The notes beneath the pieces are model-generated. The model was not told where the DNA came from, did no database searches, and saw only the letters and a program-made list of their open reading frames with translations. Position numbers and translations under genes: made by a program. This document shows, one piece after another, positions 15,551 through 23,900 of a DNA stretch of 64,000 bases (positions are counted from its first letter, which is position 1; every line of letters begins with the position of its first letter). Origin of the DNA: Solwaraspora sp. WMMD792 (lineage in GTDB: Bacteria; Actinomycetota; Actinomycetes; Mycobacteriales; Micromonosporaceae); contig NZ_JARUBH010000009.1 in assembly GCF_029626105.1 (NCBI RefSeq), positions 4,836,001-4,900,000 on the forward strand, written 5' to 3'.

Positions 15551-16501
15551 TCAGCGGTACTCGGCCTCCCGGACGCTGTTGCCACCATCGACGACGAGCA
15601 TCTGGCCGGTGATGTAGGAGGCGGCCGGCGAGCAGAAGAAGGCGATGGCGGCAGCCACCTCGTCTGGGGTGCCGGGACGGCCGATCGGCGTACCCATGCC
15701 CTGCTTGAGCTCGGTGACCGTCGACGCGGCCGTGTAGATCGTGCCCGGTGCGACCGCGTTGACGGTCACGCCGTCGGCCACCATCTCCATCGCCAGCGCC
15801 CGGGTGAGCCCGACCACGCCGGCTTTCGCGGCCGCGTACCCCGCCTCGGTGGGCAGTGCGTTGACCGGCCCGGCGGTGGCTGCCAGGTTGACGATCCGGC
15901 CCCAGCCACGCTCCGACATCCCACCGATGAAGGCCCGGCTGCACAGGAACGCGGTGGTGAGGTTGCGGTCGATCTCCGCCCGCCACTCCTCGAAGGTGAG
16001 CTGGGCCACCGGCCGCAACACCTCCGGGCTGGCCCGACTGGCCAGTCCTGCGTTGTTGACCAGCACCTCCACGTCGCCCAACTGTTCGGACACTGCGTCC
16101 GCCAACGCGCCGACCTCGGCCTCGTCGGTGAGGTCCGCGACGAACCCGGTCGCGCCGAGCTCCGCCGCCCGCTCGTGGATCCGCCGGGTGGTGGAGACGA
16201 TCGCCACCCGGGCACCGAGCTCGCCGAGCCTTCTGGCCGTGGCGTAGCCGATCCCGTCCGAGCTGCCGGCACCGGTCACCAGTGCGACCCGGCCGTCCAG
16301 ACGCAACGTGCCGAGTTCGGGTGCCGGCCCGGCCGCACGGTCCGGAGCCGTCCGGTCCGAATCGGTTCCGTCCCGGTCCGGACTGGACGGGACGGCGGTT
16401 GACCGCTGGTCCGGTCCGGGGCGCAGGGTGGCGACCGGGGACGGGTGTGGGCCGGTGTCCTGTCCGGCGCTGCCGACCACGGCTCGTACGTCAGAAACCA
16501 T
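15551..16501 (-). CDS. SDR-family NAD(P)-dependent oxidoreductase
   Basis: 316 aa from the ATG at 16501. About 65 low-complexity residues rich in Pro, Asp and Arg precede a complete classical SDR: cofactor motif [14 protein letters not shown] at the end of strand 4, catalytic Ser in [13 protein letters not shown] with the catalytic Tyr/Lys, and the C-terminal [11 protein letters not shown] typical of 3-oxoacyl-ACP-reductase-like enzymes. The substrate is unknown. The N-terminal extension is unusual for the family, and a start nearer residue 60 cannot be excluded. It is divergent from a DUF4190 gene across 112 bp. Confidence 0.88.
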   Translation of the reverse strand: MVSDVRAVVGSAGQDTGPHPSPVATLRPGPDQRSTAVPSSPDRDGTDSDRTAPDRAAGPAPELGTLRLDGRVALVTGAGSSDGIGYATARRLGELGARVAIVSTTRRIHERAAELGATGFVADLTDEAEVGALADAVSEQLGDVEVLVNNAGLASRASPEVLRPVAQLTFEEWRAEIDRNLTTAFLCSRAFIGGMSERGWGRIVNLAATAGPVNALPTEAGYAAAKAGVVGLTRALAMEMVADGVTVNAVAPGTIYTAASTVTELKQGMGTPIGRPGTPDEVAAAIAFFCSPAASYITGQMLVVDGGNSVREAEYR

Positions 16502-16613
16502 GGACTGATCCTGCCCGCTGGTGCCGTCGCGGGCAACGACGCTGCCCGTGAGCGGTTCGCCAGTACCGACTACTCTGATCGGGCGAACCCGCCCCGCAGA
16601 GAGACCACCGCCG

Positions 16614-17093
16614 ATGAGCCAACCCCAGCAGCCGGGCAATTGGAGCGATCCGTCCTGGCCGAGCTACCAGTCGCCGGCCGGCTACCCGGCGACCGACCAG
16701 CAGCCAACCGGGTACGGCGTGCCCGGCCAGCCGCCGGCCGGCTATCCGGCGACCGGCTACCCGCCAGCCGGGTACGCCGCGCCGGGCTACCTGTATCCGC
16801 CGCCCGCCCCGATGCCGATGAACGGCCGGGCGATCGCCGCGCTGGTCCTCGGCGTCCTCGGCGTCCTCGGGCTGTGCGGCTACCTGGTACCCGGGTTGAT
16901 CGGCATCGTCGGCGCGCTGCTCGGGCACTCCGCCCGGCGTCAGATCCGCACCGCGGCCGAGCAGGGTCGTCCGGAGCAGGGCGACGGGATGGCACTGGCC
17001 GGGATGATCACCGGCTGGATCGCGTTTGGCCTCGGGCTGGCCGGGGCGGTTCTCGTCACGGTCGCGATCGCGGCCAGCATCAGCCAGGGCTAG
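16614..17093 (+). CDS. DUF4190 membrane protein 1
   Basis: A 159-aa protein. The N-terminal ~65 residues form a disordered Gly/Pro/Tyr/Gln-rich region with repeated [13 protein letters not shown] units, then two membrane helices ([40 protein letters not shown]) flank a short amphipathic loop ([11 protein letters not shown]). This is the DUF4190 arrangement, with the repeat tail in the cytoplasm. TACTCT at 16570-16575 is a plausible -10. A paralogue follows 30 bp downstream, indicating local duplication. Function unknown. Confidence 0.85.
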   Translation: MSQPQQPGNWSDPSWPSYQSPAGYPATDQQPTGYGVPGQPPAGYPATGYPPAGYAAPGYLYPPPAPMPMNGRAIAALVLGVLGVLGLCGYLVPGLIGIVGALLGHSARRQIRTAAEQGRPEQGDGMALAGMITGWIAFGLGLAGAVLVTVAIAASISQG

Positions 17094-17123
17094 CAGCAGC
17101 CGGGCCCAAAGAAGGAGATCCGG

Positions 17124-17603
17124 GTGAAGGAGCCAGACGCCGGCGGCCAGATCCGCCCGCCATCGCCGCAGTCCCCGCAGACCGGTGCCGGGCCGGCACC
17201 GGCCGACGGGCAACCGCCGCGCGGCGAGCTACCGCCACCGGACCAGTACCCGCCACCGGGCCAGTACCCGCCGCCGGGCTATCCGGCCGGCGGATCCCAG
17301 TACGGTGGGTACCCGTACGGCTATGCCCCGCCGCAACCAACGAACGGCATGGCACTCGCGTCGTTCATCGTGTCGCTGGTCAGCCTGTTCAGCTGTCCGC
17401 TGCTCGGTGGGATCGCGGTCTACCTCGGGCGCCGGTCCCGCGAGGAGATTCGCCGGACCGGCCAGCAGGGCGACGGGCTCGCCCAGGCCGGCGTGATCAT
17501 CGGCTGGTGCGGGGTCGGCTTCGGGGTGCTGATGGCGCTGTTCATGGTGGTCTACTTCGGATTCATCATCGCCATGCTCAACAGCAGCACGGCCGGCTTC
17601 TGA
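17124..17603 (+). CDS. DUF4190 membrane protein 2
   Basis: A 159-aa paralogue of the preceding gene with the same plan: a Pro/Tyr/Gln-rich N-terminus (repeats of DQYPPPGQYPPPGYP), helix ASFIVSLVSLFSCPLLGGIA, a basic loop with GRRSREEIRRTGQQGDG, and helix VIIGWCGVGFGVLMALFMVV. The GTG start has an AAGGAG box about seven nt upstream. The low-complexity tail may mediate clustering or protein contacts (inference only). Confidence 0.85.
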   Translation: MKEPDAGGQIRPPSPQSPQTGAGPAPADGQPPRGELPPPDQYPPPGQYPPPGYPAGGSQYGGYPYGYAPPQPTNGMALASFIVSLVSLFSCPLLGGIAVYLGRRSREEIRRTGQQGDGLAQAGVIIGWCGVGFGVLMALFMVVYFGFIIAMLNSSTAGF

Positions 17604-17652
17604 GCTTGGCGGCCGCGCCGTCGGGCAGGGCGGTGCGCTGACGAGGTCCGGG

Positions 17653-18609
17653 TCAGGCCGGTGGACCGGCCTCCGGCGGCAGCGGCGGTGGCGTGCGGCT
17701 GCGGGTTCCGCCGAGTACGACCACCGCGACACCGACCAGCAACAGCCCGAGCCCGGGCAACGCGGCGGTACGGGGCACCTGGCCCAGCCACAGCCAGGCG
17801 ATCAGCGCGGCGCCGGGCACCTCCAGCAGGATGAGCACGCTAACCGTGGTCGCGGGGATCTTGTGCAGGGCGTAGCTGAACATCGAATGGCCGAGCAGTT
17901 GGGCGCCGACCACCAGGCCGAGCACCGCCAACCAGGCCGAGCCGGGGAACCCGGTCAGTTGGATCCCGCCGGCCAGGCAGACCACGAGCAGCACGGCGGC
18001 GCAGACCCCGTAACAGATCGTGGTGTACGTGGTGGTGCTGATCGTCTGCCTGGCCTGCTCGCCGAGCGCGGTGTAGCAGGCGGCGAAGACCGCCCCGGCC
18101 AGGGCCAGCAGGTCACCGAGGACTGCCTGCGCGTCAAACCCGACGTCGGCCCCGGTGGCGAGCACCGCGCCGAGCACCGCGAGACCGATCCCGCCCCAGG
18201 TGACCAGCGGCAGTCGCCGGCCCTGAGCCAGGGCGATCAGGCCCTGCCAGACCGGCTGGGTGGCGACCAGCGCGGTGGCGGTCGCCACCGAGGTGAGTTG
18301 TGCGCTCGGCATCCAGGTGCCGAAGTGCGCGGCGAGGGCGACACCGGCCAACGCGCTCCAGCCGGCCTGGCTACGGCCGCCCGGTCGGGCCAGCAGCCGC
18401 AGCTCGGGCCGGCGCCGGGCCAGTACGAAGGGCGCGACCGCACCGGTGGCCAGCACGTTGCGCCAGAAGGCGACGGCGAGGGCGGGCGCGGCGGCGAAGG
18501 CGATCAGCGGCGCCGAGGTGGACACGGCGAGTACGGCGATCGCGGTGGCACCGGTGGCGAGCAGCTCACCCCGGCCGCCCGGACCGGAGGGGTCGGCACC
18601 GGAGGACAC
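17653..18609 (-). CDS. EamA-family (DMT superfamily) transporter
   Basis: A 318-aa protein with ten predicted membrane helices in two EamA repeats (residues ~15-150 and ~165-300), with typical WRNVLATGAVAPFVLARRRPEL and SVLILLEVPGAALIAWLWLG segments. These are inner-membrane metabolite or drug exporters, and the substrate is not predictable. GTG start. It ends about 50 bp from the opposing DUF4190 gene. Confidence 0.9.
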   Translation of the reverse strand: MSSGADPSGPGGRGELLATGATAIAVLAVSTSAPLIAFAAAPALAVAFWRNVLATGAVAPFVLARRRPELRLLARPGGRSQAGWSALAGVALAAHFGTWMPSAQLTSVATATALVATQPVWQGLIALAQGRRLPLVTWGGIGLAVLGAVLATGADVGFDAQAVLGDLLALAGAVFAACYTALGEQARQTISTTTYTTICYGVCAAVLLVVCLAGGIQLTGFPGSAWLAVLGLVVGAQLLGHSMFSYALHKIPATTVSVLILLEVPGAALIAWLWLGQVPRTAALPGLGLLLVGVAVVVLGGTRSRTPPPLPPEAGPPA

Positions 18610-18748
18610 GGGATCTGATCCTCACAGACCACCGACCGGGTCCGTGCACCGGGACCGCGTCGACGGGCCGGCAACAGACCCTCGACAGGCCACCGCGTCA
18701 CCTCGCGGGGCCGGCTGCGGCGCGACACCGCGCCGGGACTGCGGCAGA

Positions 18749-19273
18749 ATGGTCGACGTGACCGACCCAGCAGAGACCGGCGAGGCCGCCGCACTGGTCG
18801 ACGAGGCCGGCAAGAAGGCCGCGGTCGCGTGGGTTTCGGTCGACGGCGCGCCCGCCCGCGCCCTGTGGTGCGTGCCGGCCGACGGCTCGCTGCACGTGGT
18901 GACCGGTACCGGTGAACAGTCCGCCGCCGGGCTGGCGGCCGGCGTACCGGCGACGGTGACGCTGCGGGGCGATCACGGCGGCCGGATCGTGTCCTGGCCC
19001 GCCGAGGTGATCCTGATCGAGCCGGCCGACCCCGGCTGGGAGTCGATCGCGGCCCAGGTGGCCGCCAAACGGCTGAACGCCCCGGGCAGCCCGGCCGACC
19101 TGGTGCGGCGGTGGGCCGACGAGTGCCAGCTGTACCGCCTGACCCCGGCCGGTCCGCCGGTGGCGGCCGGTGCGTCGCTGCCGGACGGATCGCTCGCCGC
19201 GCCGCCCCGCCCCAGCACGGTCACCCGGCCGACCCGTCGTCCGTTCCGCCTGCACCGGGTCCGCCGACGCTGA
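18749..19273 (+). CDS. hypothetical protein with flavin-reductase/PNPOx-like barrel
   Basis: 174 aa from the ATG at 18749, or 171 from the GTG at 18758, which sits seven nt after a CAGAAT -10-like box and may be the leaderless start. Residues ~25-95 form predicted strands (KKAAVAWVSVDG; RALWCVPADGSLHVVTGTG; ATVTLRGDHGGRIVSWPAEV) that recall the split barrel of pyridoxamine-5'-phosphate-oxidase-like proteins, followed by a helical segment and a basic tail. No catalytic motif is clear. It is conserved in actinobacteria as far as I recall. Function unknown. Confidence 0.7.
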   Translation: MVDVTDPAETGEAAALVDEAGKKAAVAWVSVDGAPARALWCVPADGSLHVVTGTGEQSAAGLAAGVPATVTLRGDHGGRIVSWPAEVILIEPADPGWESIAAQVAAKRLNAPGSPADLVRRWADECQLYRLTPAGPPVAAGASLPDGSLAAPPRPSTVTRPTRRPFRLHRVRRR

Positions 19274-19336
19274 AGCACGCCGGGCCCACGCCGGGCCGCG
19301 ATCCGGACAACCGGGCGACCCACGCCGGGCCGACGG

Positions 19337-20233
19337 TCAGCCGACGAACGGCGGTACGGCGATCTGCCCGCTGGCGATCGGCACCACCTGACCGGCGACG
19401 GTGGCGCTCCGCGCCCGTCCGCCCAGCGCGGTCGCCGTACAGTCCAACATCGATGGACGACCCAGCTCGGCCCCCTGCCGGACGAGATACCGTGACTGGC
19501 CGTTGGGCGGCAGCAGACCGCTGCCCACTGCCCAGACGCCGAGGCCGAGGGCGGCGGACCCGGTAGCCGGGTCCTCGGTCACCCCGGCTCCCGGGCAGAA
19601 GACCCGGCAGTGCGCCGTCGACCGCTCCGGCTCCCCCGCCGGGGAGCCGGCCGTCGTCCAGGTCAGCACGCTGACCATCCCGACGCCGCCCCGGGCCGCG
19701 GCCGCCGCGTCCAGCCTGGCCCGGGCCAGAGCATCGGGACGTACGCACAGGTAGTCGAACTCCAGACCACAGCCGGCCCGGCGGGGTGCCGGACCGGTGT
19801 GATCCTGCGCGGTCAGGCCGACTGCGGCCAGCAGCGGGGCCGGGTCCACCGGCGCCCCGAGAGTCGGCTCGCCGCCGCGCAGTGTGGCGTACCCGTGCTC
19901 GGTCAGCTCGACCGGTAGCAACCCGGCACCGCACTGCTGGGTCACCGTCCCGGCTTTCACCAGGCCTCGCCGGCCGGCGGTGACGGCCGCGCCGATGCTC
20001 GGATGCCCGGCGAACGGTAGCTCCTTCTCCGGTGTGAAGATCCTCACCCGGTAGCTCGCGTCCGGGGTGCCGGGCGGTAGGACGAACACCGTCTCGGACA
20101 GGTTGAACTCCCGCGCGATCGCCTGCATCTGGTCGACGGCCAGCGCATCGGCACCGAACACCACGGCGAGCGGATTCCCGGTGAACGGCCGGTCGGTGAA
20201 GACGTCGACGATCTCGTACCCGAGGCTGGACAT
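19337..20233 (-). CDS. PhzF-family epimerase/isomerase
   Basis: A 298-aa protein of PhzF length. It has two mirror-image domains: N-terminal VDVFTDRPFTGNPLAVVF with the conserved catalytic-region Glu in NLSETVFV, then RIFTPEKELPFAGHPSIGAA; C-terminal RVFCPGAGVTEDPATGSAA. No phenazine genes are nearby, so it is one of the many housekeeping PhzF homologues of unknown substrate. It is divergent from the MgtE-N gene with only 26 bp between start codons, so both promoters overlap coding sequence or produce leaderless messages. Confidence 0.9.
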   Translation of the reverse strand: MSSLGYEIVDVFTDRPFTGNPLAVVFGADALAVDQMQAIAREFNLSETVFVLPPGTPDASYRVRIFTPEKELPFAGHPSIGAAVTAGRRGLVKAGTVTQQCGAGLLPVELTEHGYATLRGGEPTLGAPVDPAPLLAAVGLTAQDHTGPAPRRAGCGLEFDYLCVRPDALARARLDAAAAARGGVGMVSVLTWTTAGSPAGEPERSTAHCRVFCPGAGVTEDPATGSAALGLGVWAVGSGLLPPNGQSRYLVRQGAELGRPSMLDCTATALGGRARSATVAGQVVPIASGQIAVPPFVG

Positions 20234-20253
20234 GAAACAAACCCTACGGCCCG

Positions 20254-20259
20254 TACGCT
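20254..20259 (+). promoter_or_regulatory. -10 box of a leaderless promoter
   Basis: TACGCT ends six nt before the GTG at 20266, which is therefore favoured over the GTG at 20260 as the start of the MgtE-N/CBS gene. Confidence 0.5.
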
Positions 20260-20265
20260 GTGGCC

Positions 20266-21531
20266 GTGACTACGGCGACCAGGGTGTACGTCGCCCGGCT
20301 GGCCGGGCTCGCCGTCTTCGACCCCAACGGCGACCAGGTCGGGCGGGTCCGGGACGCGGTGGTACGGCTGCGAACCACCAACCGGCCACCCCAGGTGGTC
20401 GGACTGGTAGCGGAGATGCCGATGCGTCGGCGGATCTTCCTTCCGATGGGCCGGGTGACCGCGATCGACCCGGAGTCGGTGCTGCTCAGCACCGGCACCC
20501 TGAACCTGCGGCGGTTCGAGAAACGGCCGAACGAGTTGCTGGTGCTGGAGGACCTGCTGGACCGGCGGGTCCGTTTCGACCCCGAGGACCAGCCCGGTTC
20601 GGTGGTGGACGTCGCCATGGAGGCGAACCGGGTCGGCGAGTGGTCGTTGACCCGGGTCGCGGTCCGGGAGATCACCGGACGACTGACCCGACGCGGTCAC
20701 CTGCACCAGCTCGACTGGCACCGGGTGCGCGGGCTGATCGGGCTGCCGGACACCCAGGGCACGGCCGGGCTGCTCTCCGTGCTCGACCAGATGCGCGCGG
20801 CGGACCTGGCGAACGCTCTGCAGGATCTGCCGGACAGCCGACGGCAGGAGATCGCCGCGGCGCTGGACGACGAACGGCTCGCCGACGTGCTGGAGGAGCT
20901 GCCCGAACACGACCAGGTGTCGATCCTGACCGCCCTGGACCGGGAACGCGCCGCCGACGTGCTGGAGGAGATGGACCCGGACGACGCGGCGGACCTGTTG
21001 GCCGAGTTGCCACCGCCGGAGCAGGACGTGCTGCTGGACCTGATGGAGCCGGACGAAGCGGACTCGGTACGCCAGCTGCTGCAGTACCAGGCGGGGACCG
21101 CCGGGAGCGTGATGACCTCCGAGCCGGTCATCCTGACCCCGGACGCGACGGTCGCCGAGGCGCTGGCCCGAATCCGGGAGCCGCAGCTGCCGCCGGCGAT
21201 CGCCGCCCAGGTCTTCGTCGCGCGGGCGCCGATGGCCACCCCGACCGGTAAGTACCTGGGTGTGGTGCACTTCCAGCGGCTGCTGCGGGAGCCGCCGGCA
21301 GAGCTGCTCGGCGGAGTGGTGGACAGCGGTATCGATCCGTTGCAGCCGGAGACTCCGCTGTTGGAGATCACCCGCCGGATGGCCACCTACGACCTGGTCG
21401 CGATGCCGGTGGTCGATCCGGCGAACCGGCTGGTCGGCGCGGTGACCGTGGACGACGTGCTGGACCACTCGCTGCCGCCGGACTGGCGGGACCGGGACAC
21501 ACCGCTGGAGGGTGGGGACGGGCATGGCTGA
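20266..21531 (+). CDS. MgtE N-terminal and CBS domain protein without transporter domain
   Basis: A 421-aa soluble protein. A PRC-barrel-like N-terminus spans residues ~1-130 (YVARLAGLAVFDPNGDQVG). The MgtE N-domain spans ~165-270 with its helical repeats (LQDLPDSRRQEIAAALDDE; ALDRERAADVLEEMDPDDA). Two CBS domains follow (TSEPVILTPDATVAEALARI; DLVAMPVVDPANRLVGAVTV). The membrane half of true MgtE magnesium channels is missing, so this is a sensor-like fragment, possibly acting with the membrane protein encoded next. The following gene overlaps by 8 bp. The same pair occurs in mycobacteria (Rv1231c-Rv1232c, from memory). Confidence 0.88.
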   Translation: MTTATRVYVARLAGLAVFDPNGDQVGRVRDAVVRLRTTNRPPQVVGLVAEMPMRRRIFLPMGRVTAIDPESVLLSTGTLNLRRFEKRPNELLVLEDLLDRRVRFDPEDQPGSVVDVAMEANRVGEWSLTRVAVREITGRLTRRGHLHQLDWHRVRGLIGLPDTQGTAGLLSVLDQMRAADLANALQDLPDSRRQEIAAALDDERLADVLEELPEHDQVSILTALDRERAADVLEEMDPDDAADLLAELPPPEQDVLLDLMEPDEADSVRQLLQYQAGTAGSVMTSEPVILTPDATVAEALARIREPQLPPAIAAQVFVARAPMATPTGKYLGVVHFQRLLREPPAELLGGVVDSGIDPLQPETPLLEITRRMATYDLVAMPVVDPANRLVGAVTVDDVLDHSLPPDWRDRDTPLEGGDGHG

Positions 21532-22126
21532 CCTGCGCCGGAGCACCGGCCGGCTGGACCAGCCCCGCGAACCGGGACGGATCTCGCTGCCCCGCTACGA
21601 CCCGGAGGCGTTCGGACAGTGGGCCGAGGCGATCGCCCGGTTCATGGGTACCGCCCGGTTCCTCGTCTACATGACCGTGGCGGTGGTCGGCTGGATCGCC
21701 TGGAACACCCTCGCCCCGGTGAGTCTGCGCTTCGACCCGTACACCTTCACGTTCCTGACCCTGTTGCTGTCGGTGCAGGCGTCGTACGCGGCGCCGCTGA
21801 TCCTGCTCGCGCAGAACCGGCAGGCGGACCGGGACCGGCTCTCCCTGGATGAGGACCGGCGGCGGGCCGCGATGCAGAAGGCGGACACCGAGTACCTGGC
21901 CCGGGAGATCGCGTCGCTGCGGGTGGCGGTCGGTGAGGTGGCCACCCGGGACTTCCTGCGGTCGGAGCTGAGCCGGCTGGCCGAGGAGCTCGACGAGCAG
22001 GCGTACCGCCGGCACCGGCTGGACCGCCGCCCGGTGGAGGGGCCTCAGCCGCCGGACAGCCGACCGGACCTGCCGGACAGCCGAGCGAACCTGCCGTCGA
22101 AGGGACCGCGGCCGCCCGGACAGTGA
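21524..22126 (+). CDS. DUF1003 membrane protein
   Basis: A 200-aa protein with the DUF1003 core: GQWAEAIARFMGTARFLVYM, a first helix TVAVVGWIAWNTL, a Pro/Phe-rich loop DPYTFTFLTLLLSVQASY and a second helix APLILLAQNRQADRDR that runs into a long cytoplasmic coiled coil (residues ~105-165). The C-terminus is Pro-rich and contains two DSRPDLP/DSRANLP repeats. Its start lies inside the end of the MgtE-N gene with a GGAGGGTGGGG ribosome site, so the two are co-translated. Function unknown; probably a membrane partner of the CBS protein. Confidence 0.88.
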   Translation: MADLRRSTGRLDQPREPGRISLPRYDPEAFGQWAEAIARFMGTARFLVYMTVAVVGWIAWNTLAPVSLRFDPYTFTFLTLLLSVQASYAAPLILLAQNRQADRDRLSLDEDRRRAAMQKADTEYLAREIASLRVAVGEVATRDFLRSELSRLAEELDEQAYRRHRLDRRPVEGPQPPDSRPDLPDSRANLPSKGPRPPGQ

Positions 22127-22151
22127 GCGGCGGTGACCTGCACACGCGACG

Positions 22152-22157
22152 TAGCAT
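22152..22157 (+). promoter_or_regulatory. -10 box of the mrp leaderless promoter
   Basis: TAGCAT ends seven nt before the ATG at 22165. The alternative ATG at 22156 lies inside the box and is therefore unlikely. Confidence 0.5.
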
Positions 22158-22164
22158 GGCGGGC

Positions 22165-23313
22165 ATGTCCGCACCGACCAGCACCGTCAACGATGCCATC
22201 AACGCCGCCCTGGCCACGGTCAACGACCCGGAGATCCGCCGCCCCATCACCGAGCTCGGCATGGTGCGCTCCGCGACGGTCGACGACGCCGGCCGGGTAC
22301 GGGTCGAGCTGCTGCTGACGGTCGCCGGCTGCCCGTTGAAGGACAAACTTCGCACCGACATCACCGAGGCGGTGACCCGGGTGCCCGGCGTCACCGGGGT
22401 GGACGTCGACTTCGGTGTGATGAGCCCGGAGCAGCGCAAGTCGCTGCAGGAGCAGCTGCGCGGCGGTTCCGCCGGCGCCGAACCGGTCATCCCGTTCGCC
22501 CAGCCCGGGTCCCGCACCCGGGTGTACGCGGTGGCCAGCGGCAAGGGTGGGGTCGGCAAGTCCAGCGTGACGGTGAACCTGGCGGCCGCGCTCGCCGCGC
22601 GCGGGCTGTCGGTCGGGGTGATCGACGCCGACATCTACGGACATTCGGTGCCCCGGATGCTCGGTGCGGAGGGACGGCCGACCCGGGTCGAGGAAATGAT
22701 CATGCCGCCACAGTCGCACGGCGTGAAGGTCATCTCGATCGGCATGTTCACCGCCGGCAACGCGGCGGTGGTCTGGCGTGGGCCGATGCTGCACCGGGCG
22801 CTGCAGCAGTTCCTCGCCGACGTTTACTGGGGCGACCTGGACGTACTGCTGCTGGACCTGCCGCCGGGCACCGGGGACGTGGCGATCTCCCTGGCCCAGC
22901 TGCTGCCCAACGCCGAGATCCTGGTGGTGACCACGCCGCAGGCGGCCGCCGCCGAGGTGGCCGAACGGGCCGGTGCCATCGCTCTGCAGACCCACCAGCG
23001 GCTGGTCGGGGTGGTGGAGAACATGTCCTGGCTGGAGCTGCCCACCGGGGAGCGGATGGAGATTTTCGGCAGCGGCGGCGGCGGCACTGTCGCCGAGTCG
23101 CTGACCCGCACCGTCGGTGCCCAGGTGCCGCTGCTCGGCCAGATTCCGCTGGACACCCGGGTACGGGAGACCGGTGACCGCGGCACCCCGATCGTGCTGG
23201 CCGATCCACAGGCCCCGGCGGCCCGGGCGCTCGACGCGGTCGCCGACCGGCTCGCGGTCCGCCGCGAGTCGCTGCTGGGCAAGCCCTTGGGTCTACGGCC
23301 GTCCGCCGGCTGA
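22165..23313 (+). CDS. mrp: Mrp/ApbC-family iron-sulfur carrier P-loop ATPase
   Basis: A 382-aa protein. An N-terminal MIP18/DUF59 domain (residues ~8-95, with GCPLKDKLRTDI) is fused to a MinD-type ATPase with a deviant Walker A (ASGKGGVGKSSVT, ~124-135), switch LLDLPPGTGDVAIS and VVTTPQAAAAEVAERA. It loads or transfers Fe-S clusters to apoproteins. The CPxC cluster-binding motif of E. coli Mrp is absent, and the corresponding place reads ENMSWLELPTGERMEIFG, as I recall for other actinobacterial Mrp proteins. It is convergent with tatB. Confidence 0.93.
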   Translation: MSAPTSTVNDAINAALATVNDPEIRRPITELGMVRSATVDDAGRVRVELLLTVAGCPLKDKLRTDITEAVTRVPGVTGVDVDFGVMSPEQRKSLQEQLRGGSAGAEPVIPFAQPGSRTRVYAVASGKGGVGKSSVTVNLAAALAARGLSVGVIDADIYGHSVPRMLGAEGRPTRVEEMIMPPQSHGVKVISIGMFTAGNAAVVWRGPMLHRALQQFLADVYWGDLDVLLLDLPPGTGDVAISLAQLLPNAEILVVTTPQAAAAEVAERAGAIALQTHQRLVGVVENMSWLELPTGERMEIFGSGGGGTVAESLTRTVGAQVPLLGQIPLDTRVRETGDRGTPIVLADPQAPAARALDAVADRLAVRRESLLGKPLGLRPSAG

Positions 23314-23351
23314 CCGTCAGTGGCGTCCGGCTGATAACCGTCAGGTGGCGT
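23306..23351 (+). repeat. imperfect ~23-bp duplication spanning the mrp and tatB stop codons
   Basis: CCGGCTGACCGTCAG-type unit at 23306-23326, repeated at 23327-23351 with four inserted bases. The first copy holds the mrp TGA and the second the tatB stop. Confidence 0.65.
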
Positions 23352-23823
23352 CGGCGTCCAACGGCTTGGGCGGGACGGCGGCCGGGCTGGTCCCGGCGGA
23401 CAGGCTGGTATCGGCGGCCGGGCTGGTCGGGACAGCCGACCTGCTGGCGCCGCCGGTCACCGTCGTCGGCTTCGCGGCGGACTTCAGATCGGCCGCGTCG
23501 GCGACCTCACGCAGCTCGTCGCGGACCCCGCTGACGTCGGAACGCAGGTCGTCGTAGACGCCCTGCAACGGCTTGCGCAGCGCGGCCTCGTCCTCCTCGC
23601 TGAGCAGGTGCTTGCGGATGAACGCCTTGGGGTGCAGGTCCTCGAGCTGGATGTCGGTGCCCAGTTCACGGCTGAGGTCGGAGGTCGCGTTGCGGGCCAT
23701 GTTGCGCAGGTTGCGCAACATCCGCAGGCCGTCGGAGATGACCTGCGGCAACCGGTCACCGAAGATCAACAAGGCGAGCAGCAGGAGCAGACCGATCTCC
23801 CACCAGTTCAGGTTGTCGAACAT
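23341..23823 (-). CDS. tatB: twin-arginine translocase subunit TatB
   Basis: A 160-aa protein. A short N-terminus (MFDNLNWWEIGLLLLLALLI) gives the membrane helix, then the Phe-Gly hinge FGDRLPQV and an amphipathic helix LRMLRNLRNMARNATSDL, which together define TatA/B. Its length and the following acidic coiled coil (EDLHPKAFIRKHLLSEEDE) make it TatB rather than TatA. It forms the receptor for folded Tat substrates with TatC. GGGAGG precedes the ATG. It lies 77 bp downstream of htrA on the same strand, the usual actinobacterial order. Confidence 0.93.
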   Translation of the reverse strand: MFDNLNWWEIGLLLLLALLIFGDRLPQVISDGLRMLRNLRNMARNATSDLSRELGTDIQLEDLHPKAFIRKHLLSEEDEAALRKPLQGVYDDLRSDVSGVRDELREVADAADLKSAAKPTTVTGGASRSAVPTSPAADTSLSAGTSPAAVPPKPLDADAT

Positions 23824-23900
23824 GCTCCAGGCCTCCCTGTGCCGCCGTCGAAGGCAAGGGTACGCACGTCACCAGCCGGTCCGGGAGGGCCGACCGGGTG

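Noticed and set aside
14042..16402. A 786-codon plus-strand frame over the radical SAM, CoA-binding and SDR genes
   Set aside because: Out-of-frame shadow rich in Arg, Pro and Gly. It crosses three genes with intact active-site motifs in other frames.
19337..20233. Phenazine biosynthesis
   Set aside because: A lone PhzF homologue without phzA-G. PhzF-like proteins are common in genomes that make no phenazine.
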